DNA of 64,000 nt, from contig WAEK01000001.1 in NCBI GenBank assembly GCA_011634665.1, positions 3,036,001-3,100,000 on the forward strand, written 5' to 3'. A program made the translations under genes and the position numbers. Source of the stretch: Mortierella sp. BCC40632. Lineage: Eukaryota; Mortierellomycota; Mortierellomycetes; Mortierellales; Mortierellaceae. The notes beneath the pieces were generated by a model that saw only the letters and a list, made by a program, of their open reading frames with translations, had not been told where the DNA came from and searched no databases. Positions 21,923-32,974 of the stretch are shown here, in pieces; position 1 is the stretch's first letter; every line of letters begins with the position of its first letter.

Positions 21923-23910
21923 AATGAACGAATTGCCCATGGGCGAAGCGAGCACCGGTAACGGGGAAACTAGGGAGAGTGAACATACCTGGGAGAAACA
22001 AGGGGCAAAAGGGACAGAGAGGGAGGCGTAGGAAGAACTACGCAACTGGGTTGGAAGAAGGACTGGGGCGGGATGTTCGGGCCGGGGTGGGCGTCAAGGG
22101 CAGTGCTGAATGAGTGATTTGAAAAACGAATCTAAGCATCACGCCTCTTGTCCCAAAAGCGGGGATCCTTGAACAGACTTGAGCCGTGTGGCCAAGAGAC
22201 TCAAAGACAATGAGGCACCAGAATGCATTGCCATCATGATGGAAACCTTTCACATCAAGATGACCAATTCTCCATGACAAAGGTTCATCCTTTTGAGATG
22301 AACCTGAGCTCTGTTTGCTTGCCCACACTCCGCCTTTGGCCTATTTCACTTATGCATGTTTGAGTGCTCACCCTCCTTGGGTTGGAGTGACTTGCCCACT
22401 GGCGTTCCTAATGAACGAAAAAGAAAAAAGAGAGAGATCCACCCAACGGAATGATGTGGCTCAAGGCTGAGTCCAGCTGGGTAAGCCCATTAAGGTTGTA
22501 GTGCCGCTGGCTGTTTAGCATTGAACCCCCAAATGGCTGGGAATGGTACTCCTGAACAACAACCAAACCCTTCTCGAGAAATCTGGGTAACAACAAATGA
22601 TCCCATCGTTCATCTTGATCGCCAACGATTGAGAAACACCCTTTGAGATTATTCTACGAAACCAAAAGTGCACTGGTCAATGTGTTCCCTACTGGAGCCT
22701 GGCATTAGGAATAGTCTTTTGGTTCCACTCATGTTCCACGAACCGTTGTAGACGGGCATTTCCCCCCGTTTCCAGGAGGATGGGATAAAGGGAAATCCTC
22801 GTATCTCTCTTTCCCCTTTTTTCCCCTTTCTCTCTCGCCTACTCTTGTTTGCACACTCTTTTCCATTTCCATCTAGAAACTGGCCGTTGTTGTCTATTTC
22901 ATTCTCGAACGACAATTGCTCGATGCTCTTCTTTGCTTTAATCGCTATGACTCCTAACCTAACAATGCATCTCCATTACATGGCTGGTGTACATGACCAA
23001 CTTTTTTTTTTTTTTTTTTTTTATTCAAGGACCTTATTTTCAGTCTTCCTTTTCGTCTCTTCATTGACCTTTCATGGAAAGTCGAGCGTAGCCTATCTAC
23101 AGAAGCGGAGGAAGGAAGGAACGAAGGAAGGAAAAAAGGAAGGAAAGGGGGTAAACCAAGACTGTAGAATGGATACCTCAAAAAGGATCTCTGCGCAATA
23201 GGCTACCAAAAGGGAGAATGAATTGGAGGATCGGCACAAATGTTCTTCCAATAGAGAAACTTTGAACAAGCGTCCCCTCCCTTCTCCTCCTCCTCCTCCT
23301 CCTCCTCCTGCTGCTCCTTACCACCAATCTGGTGAAAGCTGCGAAAGCATTGCAAGTCCCTTGACCATACTTCGAATCTGGTTGGCTTAATGTTGAGACT
23401 CTTCAAGACACCAAAATTCACACTGGGTGACCCGTCCTTTACGTCTTTTCGCGGCTGGTAGCACAAGTCTCGAAAGGGCGACTGCTGTCGTGGATTGAAA
23501 TAGGTTATCAAAAAAAAAAAAAAAAAAAAAAAAGAAAAAAACTCAGGACAGCCTGAGCTCTTACATTGCTTCAACAGCAATTGCATCTTCTTCTTCTCCT
23601 TCTTCTTCTTCTTTGTTATTGTCGAATGTGGACACAGCTCGTCTCGCCTTCAAGAGACTGCGCATCGTTCGACACCATCGAGACGTATCCTACTCCCATC
23701 CACTGTCCGCCAAACGATCAATGTTCAAGTTAACCGCACAACCAAAGTCACCGTAAACTGGAATTCATCTTTCTCTTTCTTCTCGATTCGCATTGAGATC
23801 GCCTCAAGTCCACATCAAAAACCAGGGACGGCACTGGAATGATTTACCACTCTGGAATATATATATAATCTTTCTCTTCAAAAGCCTATCTATCTACCAG
23901 CTATTAATCT
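21583..23910. other. 2.3-kb spacer between the FSP1-like and MFS genes
   Basis: It contains the flavoprotein promoter (GATA sites), GT/GA repeats at 21863-21920, and the 3' flank of the transporter. The short ORFs here show no recognisable domain, compositional bias or splice support. Confidence 0.5.
21730..21767. promoter_or_regulatory. Two tandem TTATCAGATGA (ATCTGATAA) GATA-type sites upstream of the FSP1-like gene
   Basis: Identical 11-mers at 21730-21740 and 21757-21767, 27 bp apart, lie about 148-186 bp upstream of the flavoprotein start codon. The reverse complement TCATCTGATAA contains ATC(A/T)GATAA, the extended site recognised by iron-sensing GATA factors of the SreA/Urbs1/Fep1 group in other fungi. 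Binding here is inferred from the match. Confidence 0.65.
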
Positions 23911-26046
23911 CTACTTGACTTCGTACAATTTCTCGTCCTCCGTCTGTGCAGAAGCAGCAGGAACAGAAGCCTCGTTACCATTAGCCTCATGGATTTGATC
24001 CGGTTGATCTTTAAGCAAGTCAACATGCTTCATCATCAAGGTACAAATAAACGCAATGATCGCAATGCAACAGGTAATAATAGACATCAACTTTTGTGAA
24101 TCTCCATAGGCGGCCACCAATTGACTCTTGGTAATCGGATCCAAATTCGGAATATACTGCAGAGGATCGTTCATGGCAAGGCGTTCATCATAGGGCGAGG
24201 TAATATGCTTGGCAAGTCGGGTCGGTAAATATTGAGTCCATACACCTCCTGCTAATGCACCTCCTACACCATATCCGATCGATGCGAGCACTTGTTGGAC
24301 ACCAATGACGGTAGCAACATCCTTCTTGTCCACGATGCCTGTTACAGCCACGGAGCTCGCTACATTGGCAATACCGGCGCCACCTCCTGCAATTGCTTGA
24401 GAAATGACGACAAACGCGTCCGAGGCGGTTGGAGAACGAGCTGGGATCATGAGGCCAACACCAAGGACATTGATTGCAAGTCCAATCTGTGTGTCGAGAG
24501 ATAAAGGAGAAGTATTGTATGTAATTTTTTTTGTAAGTATGGAAAACACATCAGGCATTTGGTTGCTCAAGTCAAGTTCAAAAAAAAAAAAAAAAAAAAA
24601 AAAAAATACCCAGATAAATGGACGGCAAGTCTTGAATCGCTTCATCAACAAGGCCGTGATCAGTTGGGTTACTGTCCACACAACAGGGTATCCTCGTTCA
24701 AGAAGAAGAGCTTCGCCAAAAGTGATCCCCCGGGCCACATTCAAATACAATGTAAAATATTGGTAATTCACAGAACTCATGATCGCAGCAACAAGACCGA
24801 TCACAAGAGCTCCAAATGCTGTTCGGTTGCCCCAAATCTTCATCGACATGATCGGTCGGTCCGTAAACTTGGCTTCCCAGATGACCAAAAGGATAATCGC
24901 AACGGCACCAGAACAAAGCATGGCCAAGATCTTGGCATTCTTCCAGTTTCCTTCATAAGATCTGGCAAGGATAAGAGGAAGCAAGGTCAAACTCATCCCT
25001 GCCGTGAGGAGTAGAGCTCCAACGACATCAAATTCATGCAATAGCCATCGGATAGATCGACGTTGGAATTTCCTGGTCTTGGTCCTCTTTGCTTTTAGTT
25101 GTAGGTGCCAGAGTGGAGCAAGGAGAACGAACGCACCAAACAATGCAACAAGACCCATGGCGAGATAGCCCATGCGCCATTTATCCTTCCGTTCACCTTC
25201 CTTGGCCAGAGCCAAAGGGTCAATGAGAGCCTGAGCCATAAAGATACTTGCGATGCCTGGCAAATCCCAGAGGGCAAACATAATACCGCGATCGATCAAT
25301 CGAGTTGTGTCTAGTGTGCAGTCAATGTCAATAGAGAATGATAGTTAGGAAGTGTTTGCACCGACCGGAGGAAGGAGGGGAGTACCTGTCAAGTCAGGGG
25401 GGTCTATTTTCCTAACCTGCAATCAAGACTTGAGACAGAGCCAAGACACCTGTGCTTCCCATTCCATAGAAGATTTGTCCCACGGCAAGGATCCCGAACG
25501 ATCCGGACGTCCCCTGAATAGCAAAGCCGATCAGATAAAAGAGCATTGCAATCGTAATAGCCTCTGCACGACCCACTACGTCGCAGACCTTGACATAAAA
25601 GGGAACGAGGGCAGCCCTCAAGATCTCCAAGATTGTTGGCAAGATGCTGCCGATGGAAGAGACCGTAAAGTATCCGGTAACATAGTTGAGGATACCATAA
25701 TACAGGTTTGCTTCAAACGAGTATGCGCATGCCTGAATCAGCACGCTGTGGTAAAAGAAAAAAAAATAGAGAAAAGGAAAATAGAGTAAAGGGAGAGATA
25801 GAGAGTAATAAATTGGGTCAGTCAACTCATCCAGGTCGGTGCAAGTAACTATTTGCCAAAGAGATACAAAAAAAAATAAAACTAAAACTAAAACTAAAAA
25901 ATCTTCGCATTGCCCTACCCGGCACAGAGGATCAGGTATTCTTTCCGAGTCCAAAGTGAACGATCCAAGATCCGGGAGTAAGACTCTGCTTCAGGGACGT
26001 TAGACCCTTCTTCTTCAAGCTTGACGTCCTTTTGCTCGATTTCCAT
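23911..26046 (-). CDS. Major facilitator transporter, siderophore-iron type (Arn/Sit/Mir family)
   Basis: Four exons (26046-25919, 25745-25417, 25310-24610, 24486-23911) give 577 residues with about 14 hydrophobic segments, the usual architecture of siderophore-iron transporters. The soluble N-terminus (MEIEQKDVKLEEE) is short. LILCAGVLIQACAYSFE opens TM1, and VCDVVGRAEA is the DxxGR loop motif of the superfamily. DTTRLIDRGIMFALWDLPGI and KFTDRPIMSMKIWGNRTAFGALV follow the pattern of Arn1/Sit1/MirB proteins. It would import ferric siderophores with protons across the plasma membrane. The C-terminal tail is acidic and Ala/Glu-rich. The promoter has an inverted pair of ATCTGATAA sites. Poly-T (A run at 24579-24606 on the plus strand) follows the donor of intron 3. 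The transported siderophore cannot be told from sequence. Confidence 0.88.
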
Positions 26047-27839
26047 CGGGAGGATAGAACGCGTTGAGTGAGAGATCACAAAAAAAGAAGAAGAAGAAAG
26101 AAAGAAAAAGAAGGGTAGGACAAGACTAAGAGAATCTTCTCAGATAAGGGTTCCTCAGATTGTAAGGTGCAAATGATGAGAGAACAACCCTGAGAAAATA
26201 GAAATGGAGGGTGTGTGTGTGTGTGCACAAAAGAGTAAGCAGGGACAGGAAGCAAGAAAGGAAGGAGAAGGGGAGGGGAGGAAAGACAAATGTCATCTTT
26301 TATGTGGCAACCTACCTTGAAGCTTTCCAAATCTGATAAACGGCGGTGCAAGTTTATCAGATGAGATGCAAGGTCAGATTTAGTCTGTTTTTCTGGTGTT
26401 CGCCCTGCTCCTTCAAAAAAAAAAAAAAAAAGAACCACAGAAACTTTCCATCGTCGAAAGCGGCGTGAACCATGTGCAGAAAAAAAAAATACTCCCGATG
26501 CGTGCTAAATGGATTTAAAGTTTACCAGATGTTGAACCTGGCTTTCTAACAAATGCGGCTCAGGGGTGTTTGTCCTGAAGAAAAAAAGTACCTTGACTTC
26601 ACTCTACAGAAAACAATGAAAAAGATCTCTCTCTCTCTTTCTCCCGCCCAATCGACACTCAAGTAGTCGATCCTCGTAGTCAACAATCCTTTTTGACCAA
26701 TAACCAAGGCTACCAAAAGGTTGACTCATGGGCAATGGACGACAACAATAAACAGGGATATGCTGTGTGTCGTGCAACAACACCCAATTCTGACGAAATG
26801 TAGAGGCAAGAAAAAAAAAGAGGGGGGAAGGGAGAAGGAGGAGGAGGGGAGCGAGAGGATTTGGCAAATGTTGATTCTTTGACAAGATGAAGGCATCCTT
26901 TTCTCTCCTTGGTCCGCAAAAGAACAAACAAGAGCTGAGAGTCATTGATCTTCCTTTCTTGACTCTGCCCTTGAAGAAGAAGAAGAAAAGACATGGATTG
27001 GTCTAGACTTTTAAACACCTCCGTGCCCTTTTTCTTTTTGCCACTTTTTTTTTTCGATGTTTGTCGGAGAAGGCAAGATGCGAGTTCTTGACGCCCAGGC
27101 TCAACAACAACAACAAAAGGACCTACACACAAAAAGGAACTCAGACTAAAATATGCAAAAGTGACTCTTTGTGTCGTTCCCTTGGGTGTGGGAAATGCTT
27201 CAAATGGTGTGCCATCGTACCAATATTATTAAGCAAAAGGTATGTGACGAGAGAGAGAGATTTGCTCAGCCTCACAATTCCACTCATTCCTCTCCTCCCA
27301 CCTTCCTTCCTTCTCTCTCACTCCCACCCTCTTCTTTTCTAGAGTATGGGTAGAACTGTCAATCATGTCGACTGAAGCATGCGAGCACTTTCTTTTCTTT
27401 TTCTTTTCTTTTTCTCCGCTCGTATCCCAGTGATTGACTATTGCTGAGACTACCGACCTATGGATTGATTAGGCCTCCATTTTGATCCCGCAAGTCTTTT
27501 GCTTTCAATAATCGATCCCCTCCCCCCTTCTTCCCTTCTCATAAAAACCGAGATAGCAGCTGACTGGAGACAACGAGAGAGAGAGAGAGAGTGTGTGTGT
27601 GTGTGTGAATCAGTGCAAAAGTGAGTTTTTTCTTCTCTTTGACTCGGCAAAAAAAAAAAAAAAAAAAAAAGTCCAGGGTGGATGAAATTCAGTCCGGTCA
27701 AGATGCATTCGTGCTATTGTTGTGAGCACATGTGCAGGTTTGGATTACAGATTTACATATTTGTGTATGTTTTTTCTTTCTTTCTCGCAATCTGAGTTGC
27801 AACCCATCCACTGTCGACACACATATACACACACACACA

Positions 27840-27876
<37 letters not shown>

Positions 27877-28017
27877 ACAAAGAATTTTCTCCGAACTACA
27901 AGCACTAGCCCTAAACGAGGGGCACTTTCTTTTCCGATGAAAACACGCAAAGCCCTGCAGTAAAAAAAAAAGAAAAAAGAAAAAAAAAGAAAAGATCAAC
28001 AAGAATGACAGGGGACT

Positions 28018-28048
<31 letters not shown>

Positions 28049-28194
28049 TGCTCATGTATCGAGTTCATAAGATCACCAAGATCGAGAGTGAACGCAGTAG
28101 CATCCATAAAGTTCTGTACTCAGCTTGAAACTAAACCTTGCTAATCCATCAAATGAACACCGCACAGTATGTGTGCACCTTTTATACGCGTTTA
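26047..28194. other. 2.1-kb spacer with the MFS promoter
   Basis: Apart from the GATA sites it holds GT/CA and CT repeats (26213-26224, 27591-27606, 27830-27872) and A/T tracts. I see no supportable gene. Confidence 0.5.
26330..26364. promoter_or_regulatory. Inverted repeat of two ATCTGATAA GATA-type iron-response sites upstream of the MFS gene
   Basis: Arms ATCTGATAAAC (26331-26341) and GTTTATCAGAT (26352-26362) are perfect complements around a 10-bp spacer, 285-316 bp upstream of the start codon. With the preceding A the left site reads AATCTGATAA, matching (G/A)ATC(T/A)GATAA. The right site extends to the same TTATCAGATGA 11-mer found twice upstream of the FSP1-like gene. A plain AGATAAG core lies closer at 26142-26148. 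Confidence 0.7.
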
Positions 28195-28289
28195 TCAAAG
28201 TCCCATTGGAGAAGAAGTTGAAGGATTTGAAGAGGAGGACAAAGGAAAATCTAGCACCTTCCTAACCAGTGCATTTCTGATAGAGAGAA

Positions 28290-28321
<32 letters not shown>

Positions 28322-29662
28322 CAGCCATTAGTGTAATGTAAAGAGTAAGTAGAAAGATTTGTTTTTTTTTTTTTTACCTTGCACTGAATGATTTTAAAAG
28401 CGCCTCCGTTTGAGCATAGTAATCCTCTGGAATTGGCTCATTGTCCAGGATAGAAAGAGTCGACTGCTCTAGTAAATCTATGTCATTACTGGATACCACA
28501 AGATGAAAGAGAAGAGAGTGAGCAAGAGAGTTTTTGAAGAAGAAGAAGAAGAAGAAGAAGAGAAAAAAAAAAAAAAAAACAAGCTTTTTTTTTTTTTGGA
28601 TACGAACCTCTCTAGATCTTCCTCGACTTCAACTGTATCAATCACTAGTGTCCACTCCTTGCCAAGACCTGCTCCCATCATCGGCATCCTCTCCTCTGTC
28701 AATTTTCCTCCGCCTTCACCTCGATGCCCAATACTCTGATGCAACCCCTCCTGTCGATCCATTGATACGCCCACATGATTGGATCCACTCCTCTCAGAAG
28801 GTCTGCGGGATAACTTTGACCCAGATAGAACTGTAGAAGAACTGATTGAAGATGAACCCGCCGATCCGGGTCTTGCTGCCAACGCATTGTCCCCCGGAGA
28901 ACTCATGGTTGTCGTCTGATCCCGTAGGCTGTTACTCCGACTCAACCCTGTTGAGGAGGACGAGGACAAAGGTCGAGCGCCTGTAGAGGCATTTGTAGTC
29001 CAGGGTACATCCGTTGCTGAAGAAGAAGAACCAGATCGAGAGGATAACTTTGGACGCGTATATGCAGAGGTTGTTCCTGTAGAACCTGTTACTCCAGTCA
29101 ACCCTGTTTGGGTGGATGAAGACGATGGTGGCGAAGACAAGGAGGATGGGGAAGACAATGGCTGTGTTGATGTGGACCCCATGGGCGATTCAATTCGGAT
29201 ATCCATGACCTGTAAGTTGGGTAAAAACGACTCTACATTTTTGATCATGCCTGTTTTTGGATCCAACTCCAAAGTAATACAACGCGAACGTGGGATCGAG
29301 TCCATGATTTCAGCCTCCAAAGGATCATTTTCAAAAAGATAGTGAACTTGAGGATGGACTGTCCTTGTCTGGATTAGATTGTTGGGTAAACTACCTGTTG
29401 AAGGCGGAGTTCCTGTGACCGCTGCTGTGTTGGTGGCAATGGCTGCAGATAGAGTTGACCCGAGACGCGTCGTTGAAGAGGATTGTCTGGGCGAAGGGCT
29501 GCTCGTCTCTCCTGTAGTCGTTCCTACAATAGTTCTGGAACCACTCGCTGGAAGCGTAGCATCGGTCGATTCTGTTGGGTCCGCCACCGAAATGAGGTCG
29601 CGCACAGGGCAAGGTTTGTGAGCATTGAGGATGACGAATGGTAGAGCTGGAACGGTAGACAT
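28195..29662 (-). CDS. Unrecognised Ser-rich protein with conserved-looking N-terminal blocks
   Basis: Three exons (29662-28608, 28488-28378, 28276-28195) join in phase 2 twice and give 415 residues. The start is the first in-frame ATG (MSTVPALPFVILNAHKP). I do not recognise the family. Two blocks look structured: VHYLFENDPLEAEIM with SRCITLELDPKTG (about residues 100-160), and LGKEWTLVIDTVEVEEDLE near 340 leading into an acidic, helical C-terminus (LLEQSTLSILDNEPIPEDYYAQTEALLKSF). Between them is a long Ser/Thr/Gly disordered region with many SP and SRS sites. No membrane segment or signal peptide. It is divergent from the small Tyr-rich gene, with 258 bp between starts. The resemblance to fungal proteins with a VHY.F.DD opening is from memory and too weak to name it. 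Confidence 0.7.
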
Positions 29663-29920
29663 GTCTAGTTGATTGACTTTTCTTGTTCTTTTTTCGAGAC
29701 TTGTAAAAAAGAAATGGGCGCAGAGTAACTTGTCAATGGATGGTGGGGCATTGGTCACCTGTCTGTCTGGTGTAACTGCCTCCGCCCAGCAGAATTCGTG
29801 ACCGTGGCTTGCTTTAATACGATTAAAAAGTGGTGCAAATTCCTCCACTCTCTCTCTCTCCGTCTCTCCCTTTTCTTCACCTCACACTTTTCTATCTCAC
29901 GCGAAAGAAACCAACCAAAG

Positions 29921-30136
29921 ATGTCCAACCCACGATACCCATCCGGCAACCGCAACGGCTCCACTCCCGAGGGCGGCTACTACTACGTCAACTCGCCCAA
30001 CTCCTATTACTACAGCAACAGCAATGGCTCCTACTATTACCAGAACCAGGATGGCTCCAAGTACTATTCGAACCCAAACACTGGTCGAGCCCATTACACT
30101 ACCCCTAACGGTCAAGTCATTGACAAGTCCAAGTAG
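29921..30136 (+). CDS. Tiny Tyr/Asn/Ser-rich protein with YYY repeats
   Basis: A single exon of 71 residues, starting in AAAGATGTCC after a CT-rich leader. Its core is a repeat of roughly 10-12 residues: GGYYYVNSPN, SYYYSNSNG, SYYYQNQDG, SKYYSNPNTG. Each unit has a Tyr cluster followed by Asn/Ser/Gly. There is no signal peptide, no Cys and no charged core; it ends in VIDKSK. Small proteins with this composition occur widely in fungi, without a known function that I can name. The Tyr-Ser-Asn-Gly composition resembles sticky, phase-separating or cell-wall-associated low-complexity sequence, which is inference. Confidence 0.75.
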   Translation: MSNPRYPSGNRNGSTPEGGYYYVNSPNSYYYSNSNGSYYYQNQDGSKYYSNPNTGRAHYTTPNGQVIDKSK

Positions 30137-30566
30137 AGGGAGAGGCCCCCTGCACTCAATCGTTCGCATGCTGGCCATGGAAAGGAAAGGAGGAAAATGG
30201 AGGAAGGAAACAATCCCTTCCTCTTTCCTATCCCCCCTTCACCCACTTGGTTGCTCGCCAAATAACAAACAAGAAAAAAACTCGGAACAAGCACCCTTCT
30301 GATGAATTGACTCAGACTTCTGGGTTCCAAAAGAGCCCCTCCCCCCCCCCTATTTGATAAATAAATAAAAACAATAACGTCCACTACATCAGCACGTCGC
30401 TGTCAATGCTTTTCTTATTGATGGTCGACAATGAAATGTGTCTATAGACTAAAACAAATTGGTGCTAGAGGATGCCGGAATGGTTGATAGTAGCCCTGAG
30501 ATCTTGAAGATACCAACTCTACAAGTGGAGAAGTGGAGGAAGAGGAGGAGTGGAATGCTTTCTTTT

Positions 30567-30602
<36 letters not shown>

Positions 30603-30636
30603 CATTTAAAAATCGTATGCTTGCCTTCCCTTTTCA
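30137..30636. other. Convergent 3' region
   Basis: 500 bp between the Tyr-rich gene and RPA43, with a T31 tract at 30569-30599 close to the RPA43 stop. No gene seen. Confidence 0.5.
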
Positions 30637-31892
30637 TCAGGCCTCAGTCTTGGCCTTCTTGGCCTTCTTCTCCTTCTTGTCCTTCTTGTCCTTCTTCTCC
30701 TTCTTCACCTCTCCATCCTTGGCCTCGGTTGCCGGTACGGTTTCCTTCTCCAGAGCCTCGGGTACTGACGATGACTCTGCAGTCTTCTTCTTTTCCTTCT
30801 TTTCCTTCTTTATCCTCTTGCGGTCACTCTCTGTCAGGGCTTGACCTTTGTTCGCTTCAGAATCATCTTCATCATCGACTGGTGCGGTTCTCTTCTTGTT
30901 GGGTGCACTCAAAGCTGCGCCCGTCAACTCTTTCAGGGATGAAGGCTGGACCATCATCGAGGGACGGCGCATGGTCACAGGAACACCCATGAGGGATCCT
31001 GTCACCGTAATCATATCATTGGTCCTTACCAGCCTATAGTTTAAACAAGAGTCAATCGAGGAAGAAGTGGTTAGAATGCGAGTGAAATTAAAGCATTCGC
31101 GACGCTTGGCAAATTAAGGAACAAAAAAAAAAAAAAAAAAAGGAAACGTACTCTGCGACCTCAAAGCCAATAACACCTTCATCTCCAATGCTTTCGCCTG
31201 TTCCCTTGACAACCCATTCTCCGTTAAGGAAGCTATCCATGGTCGATTCTTCTTCATCCTGGGATTCGCCCTCCTTCTTGGCCTTGGGCTTGGACCTGGG
31301 CTTGGTCAAATCATTCGAAAACTCGTACTTGTCCTTGGGGATGAGTTTAGAAGGGATCGAAGCGTTGAATGTGCCGTAGAGCAAGAGACCAATATGGTCA
31401 GGGGACTGGAGGTTGATAGTTCCATCTATTTTCAGAGGAAGCGAAAGAGAGAGAGAGGAGATCAAAAAGAATCATGTAGTCGGCCATATGTTAGTACCCA
31501 CTTGGAAGACCCTTTGCTTTTCTTGAAATACAACGACAGTAAGAAGGATTAGATATATATTAAAAAACATACAGAGGACGCTTCCTTTGACGGGCTTCCA
31601 GACCAAAAGCTTGACTGAAATCCAGAAATGAGAGTATGGAGAGTCAAACATCACCCTGCCGGATGATTGCAACAACTCCAGTTCCGAATGGGCCAACACC
31701 ACACCATCAACCTGAGGCACATATCTGTTTTTCCAAAAGAAAGAAAGAAAGAAATTAGAAGGTTGTTCAGCAATCGACTATTGAATCACATTGCTGTCGA
31801 TTTGGTTTAAGCGCCTAGGGGGAGTTTCCTGGTGCAGTATCAAGCCCATGCTTGCCTAGCAAGGAGCTCAAATGCGAAAAGTATTTGCCGCT

Positions 31893-31941
<49 letters not shown>

Positions 31942-32224
31942 CTCTTTCATTTGTTCTCTTCCCAATAAACGTTCATTTGATTTCTGTCAGAGCCGCTTTC
32001 CTCCCACAGAATTAAAGAAAAAGACCAGCTCTCTCCCTTTCTCTTTCTCTCTCTCTCGCTCTCGCTCTCGCTCTCCTTGTTCGTTACCTCATCAAGAGTC
32101 CATTCAGCTGTTCCTGAATACCCTCAATGGGCTTTGCTGCAAAGCATGGTGGCAAGTGAATATAGAGCTTGACAGTGTTCTCGCAAAATGCTGACGCCCC
32201 TGATGCTACAGTTGACTTTGGCAT
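30637..32224 (-). CDS. RPA43: RNA polymerase I subunit RPA43
   Basis: Four exons (32224-32088, 31724-31573, 31425-31152, 31033-30637) give 319 residues. The N-terminal tip domain reads VKLYIHLPPCF ... YVPQVDGVVLAHSELELL and FDSPYSHFWISVKLLVWKPVKGSVL. The OB domain follows with INLQSPDHIGLLLYGTFNASIP, interrupted by an acidic/basic linker, then GVIGFEVAELVRTNDMITVTGSLMG. RPA43 with RPA14 forms the stalk of Pol I and binds Rrn3 for rDNA initiation. The last 70 residues are a Lys-rich tail of KKEKKDKKDKKEKK type, as in animal and other fungal nucleolar proteins. Exon 1 supplies the part missing from a single-ORF view. Confidence 0.93.
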
Positions 32225-32974
32225 ATTGTAAATATTGAATTCTTCTTTTCCTTGATTATCCACGGGGTGTGTATGTGTAGTAGTAGTTGTAGAAGTTGTA
32301 ACAGTAGCTGTTATAGTCGTGGCAATTATACAGTCGTAGTAGTGGTGGTAGTATGTTGATTATAGTCGGTCCCGAGATCTCTTCTTTATCCTTCGTTCCT
32401 TTTTCTTTCCCTTGATGGTTCTATTGTCTGCAAAGGCGGTATGTTGTGTAGAGTCGGTTTCGTCCTCTCGGGGTCTGGAGGTGTAGCTGTCTCTTTGGTT
32501 GTCCGTGAAAAAGTAAAAAAAATAAAAATAAATAAATAAATAAATAAAAGCTCCTTGACTTGTTTGGTCGGTCCCAAAATGAAAAGAGAAAAGAGTCTGG
32601 ACACAAGCGGTTGGGTTCAGAGAATGATGATTCCAATCCACGAAATGAGCTACCAAAAAAAAAATACTTGAATGCTTGGGCAAACAACTCCTCTTTCAAA
32701 AGAGACTTTTCCTCCCCCCTCTGCTCTTCAAAAAAAGAAATGGGTGGCTGATCGATTTTGTTTATGCTCCCTTTCTCTCAATGTGCTATCAGGTGACTTC
32801 TGCCACAACCAACTCAATACATGCTACAAGCACCATACGCTCTATGCGCTCAAAAAAATATAACTGACAGATCAAAACTACACTCCATATGTTTTTTTGT
32901 TTGTTTGTTTTGTTGTTGGTTTAATGAGGATAACGCGTCGCTTATGAGAAAATGGCTTTTCTTTTTCGGTCAAT
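32225..32974. other. Spacer between RPL9 and RPA43
   Basis: 750 bp, with a degenerate GTAGTA/GTTGTA trinucleotide patch at about 32275-32355 close to the RPA43 start and A-rich tracts. No gene seen. Confidence 0.5.

Noticed and set aside
22038..23586. Small ORFs between the FSP1-like and MFS genes
   Set aside because: No domain, biased composition or splice support. They read like random spacer ORFs.
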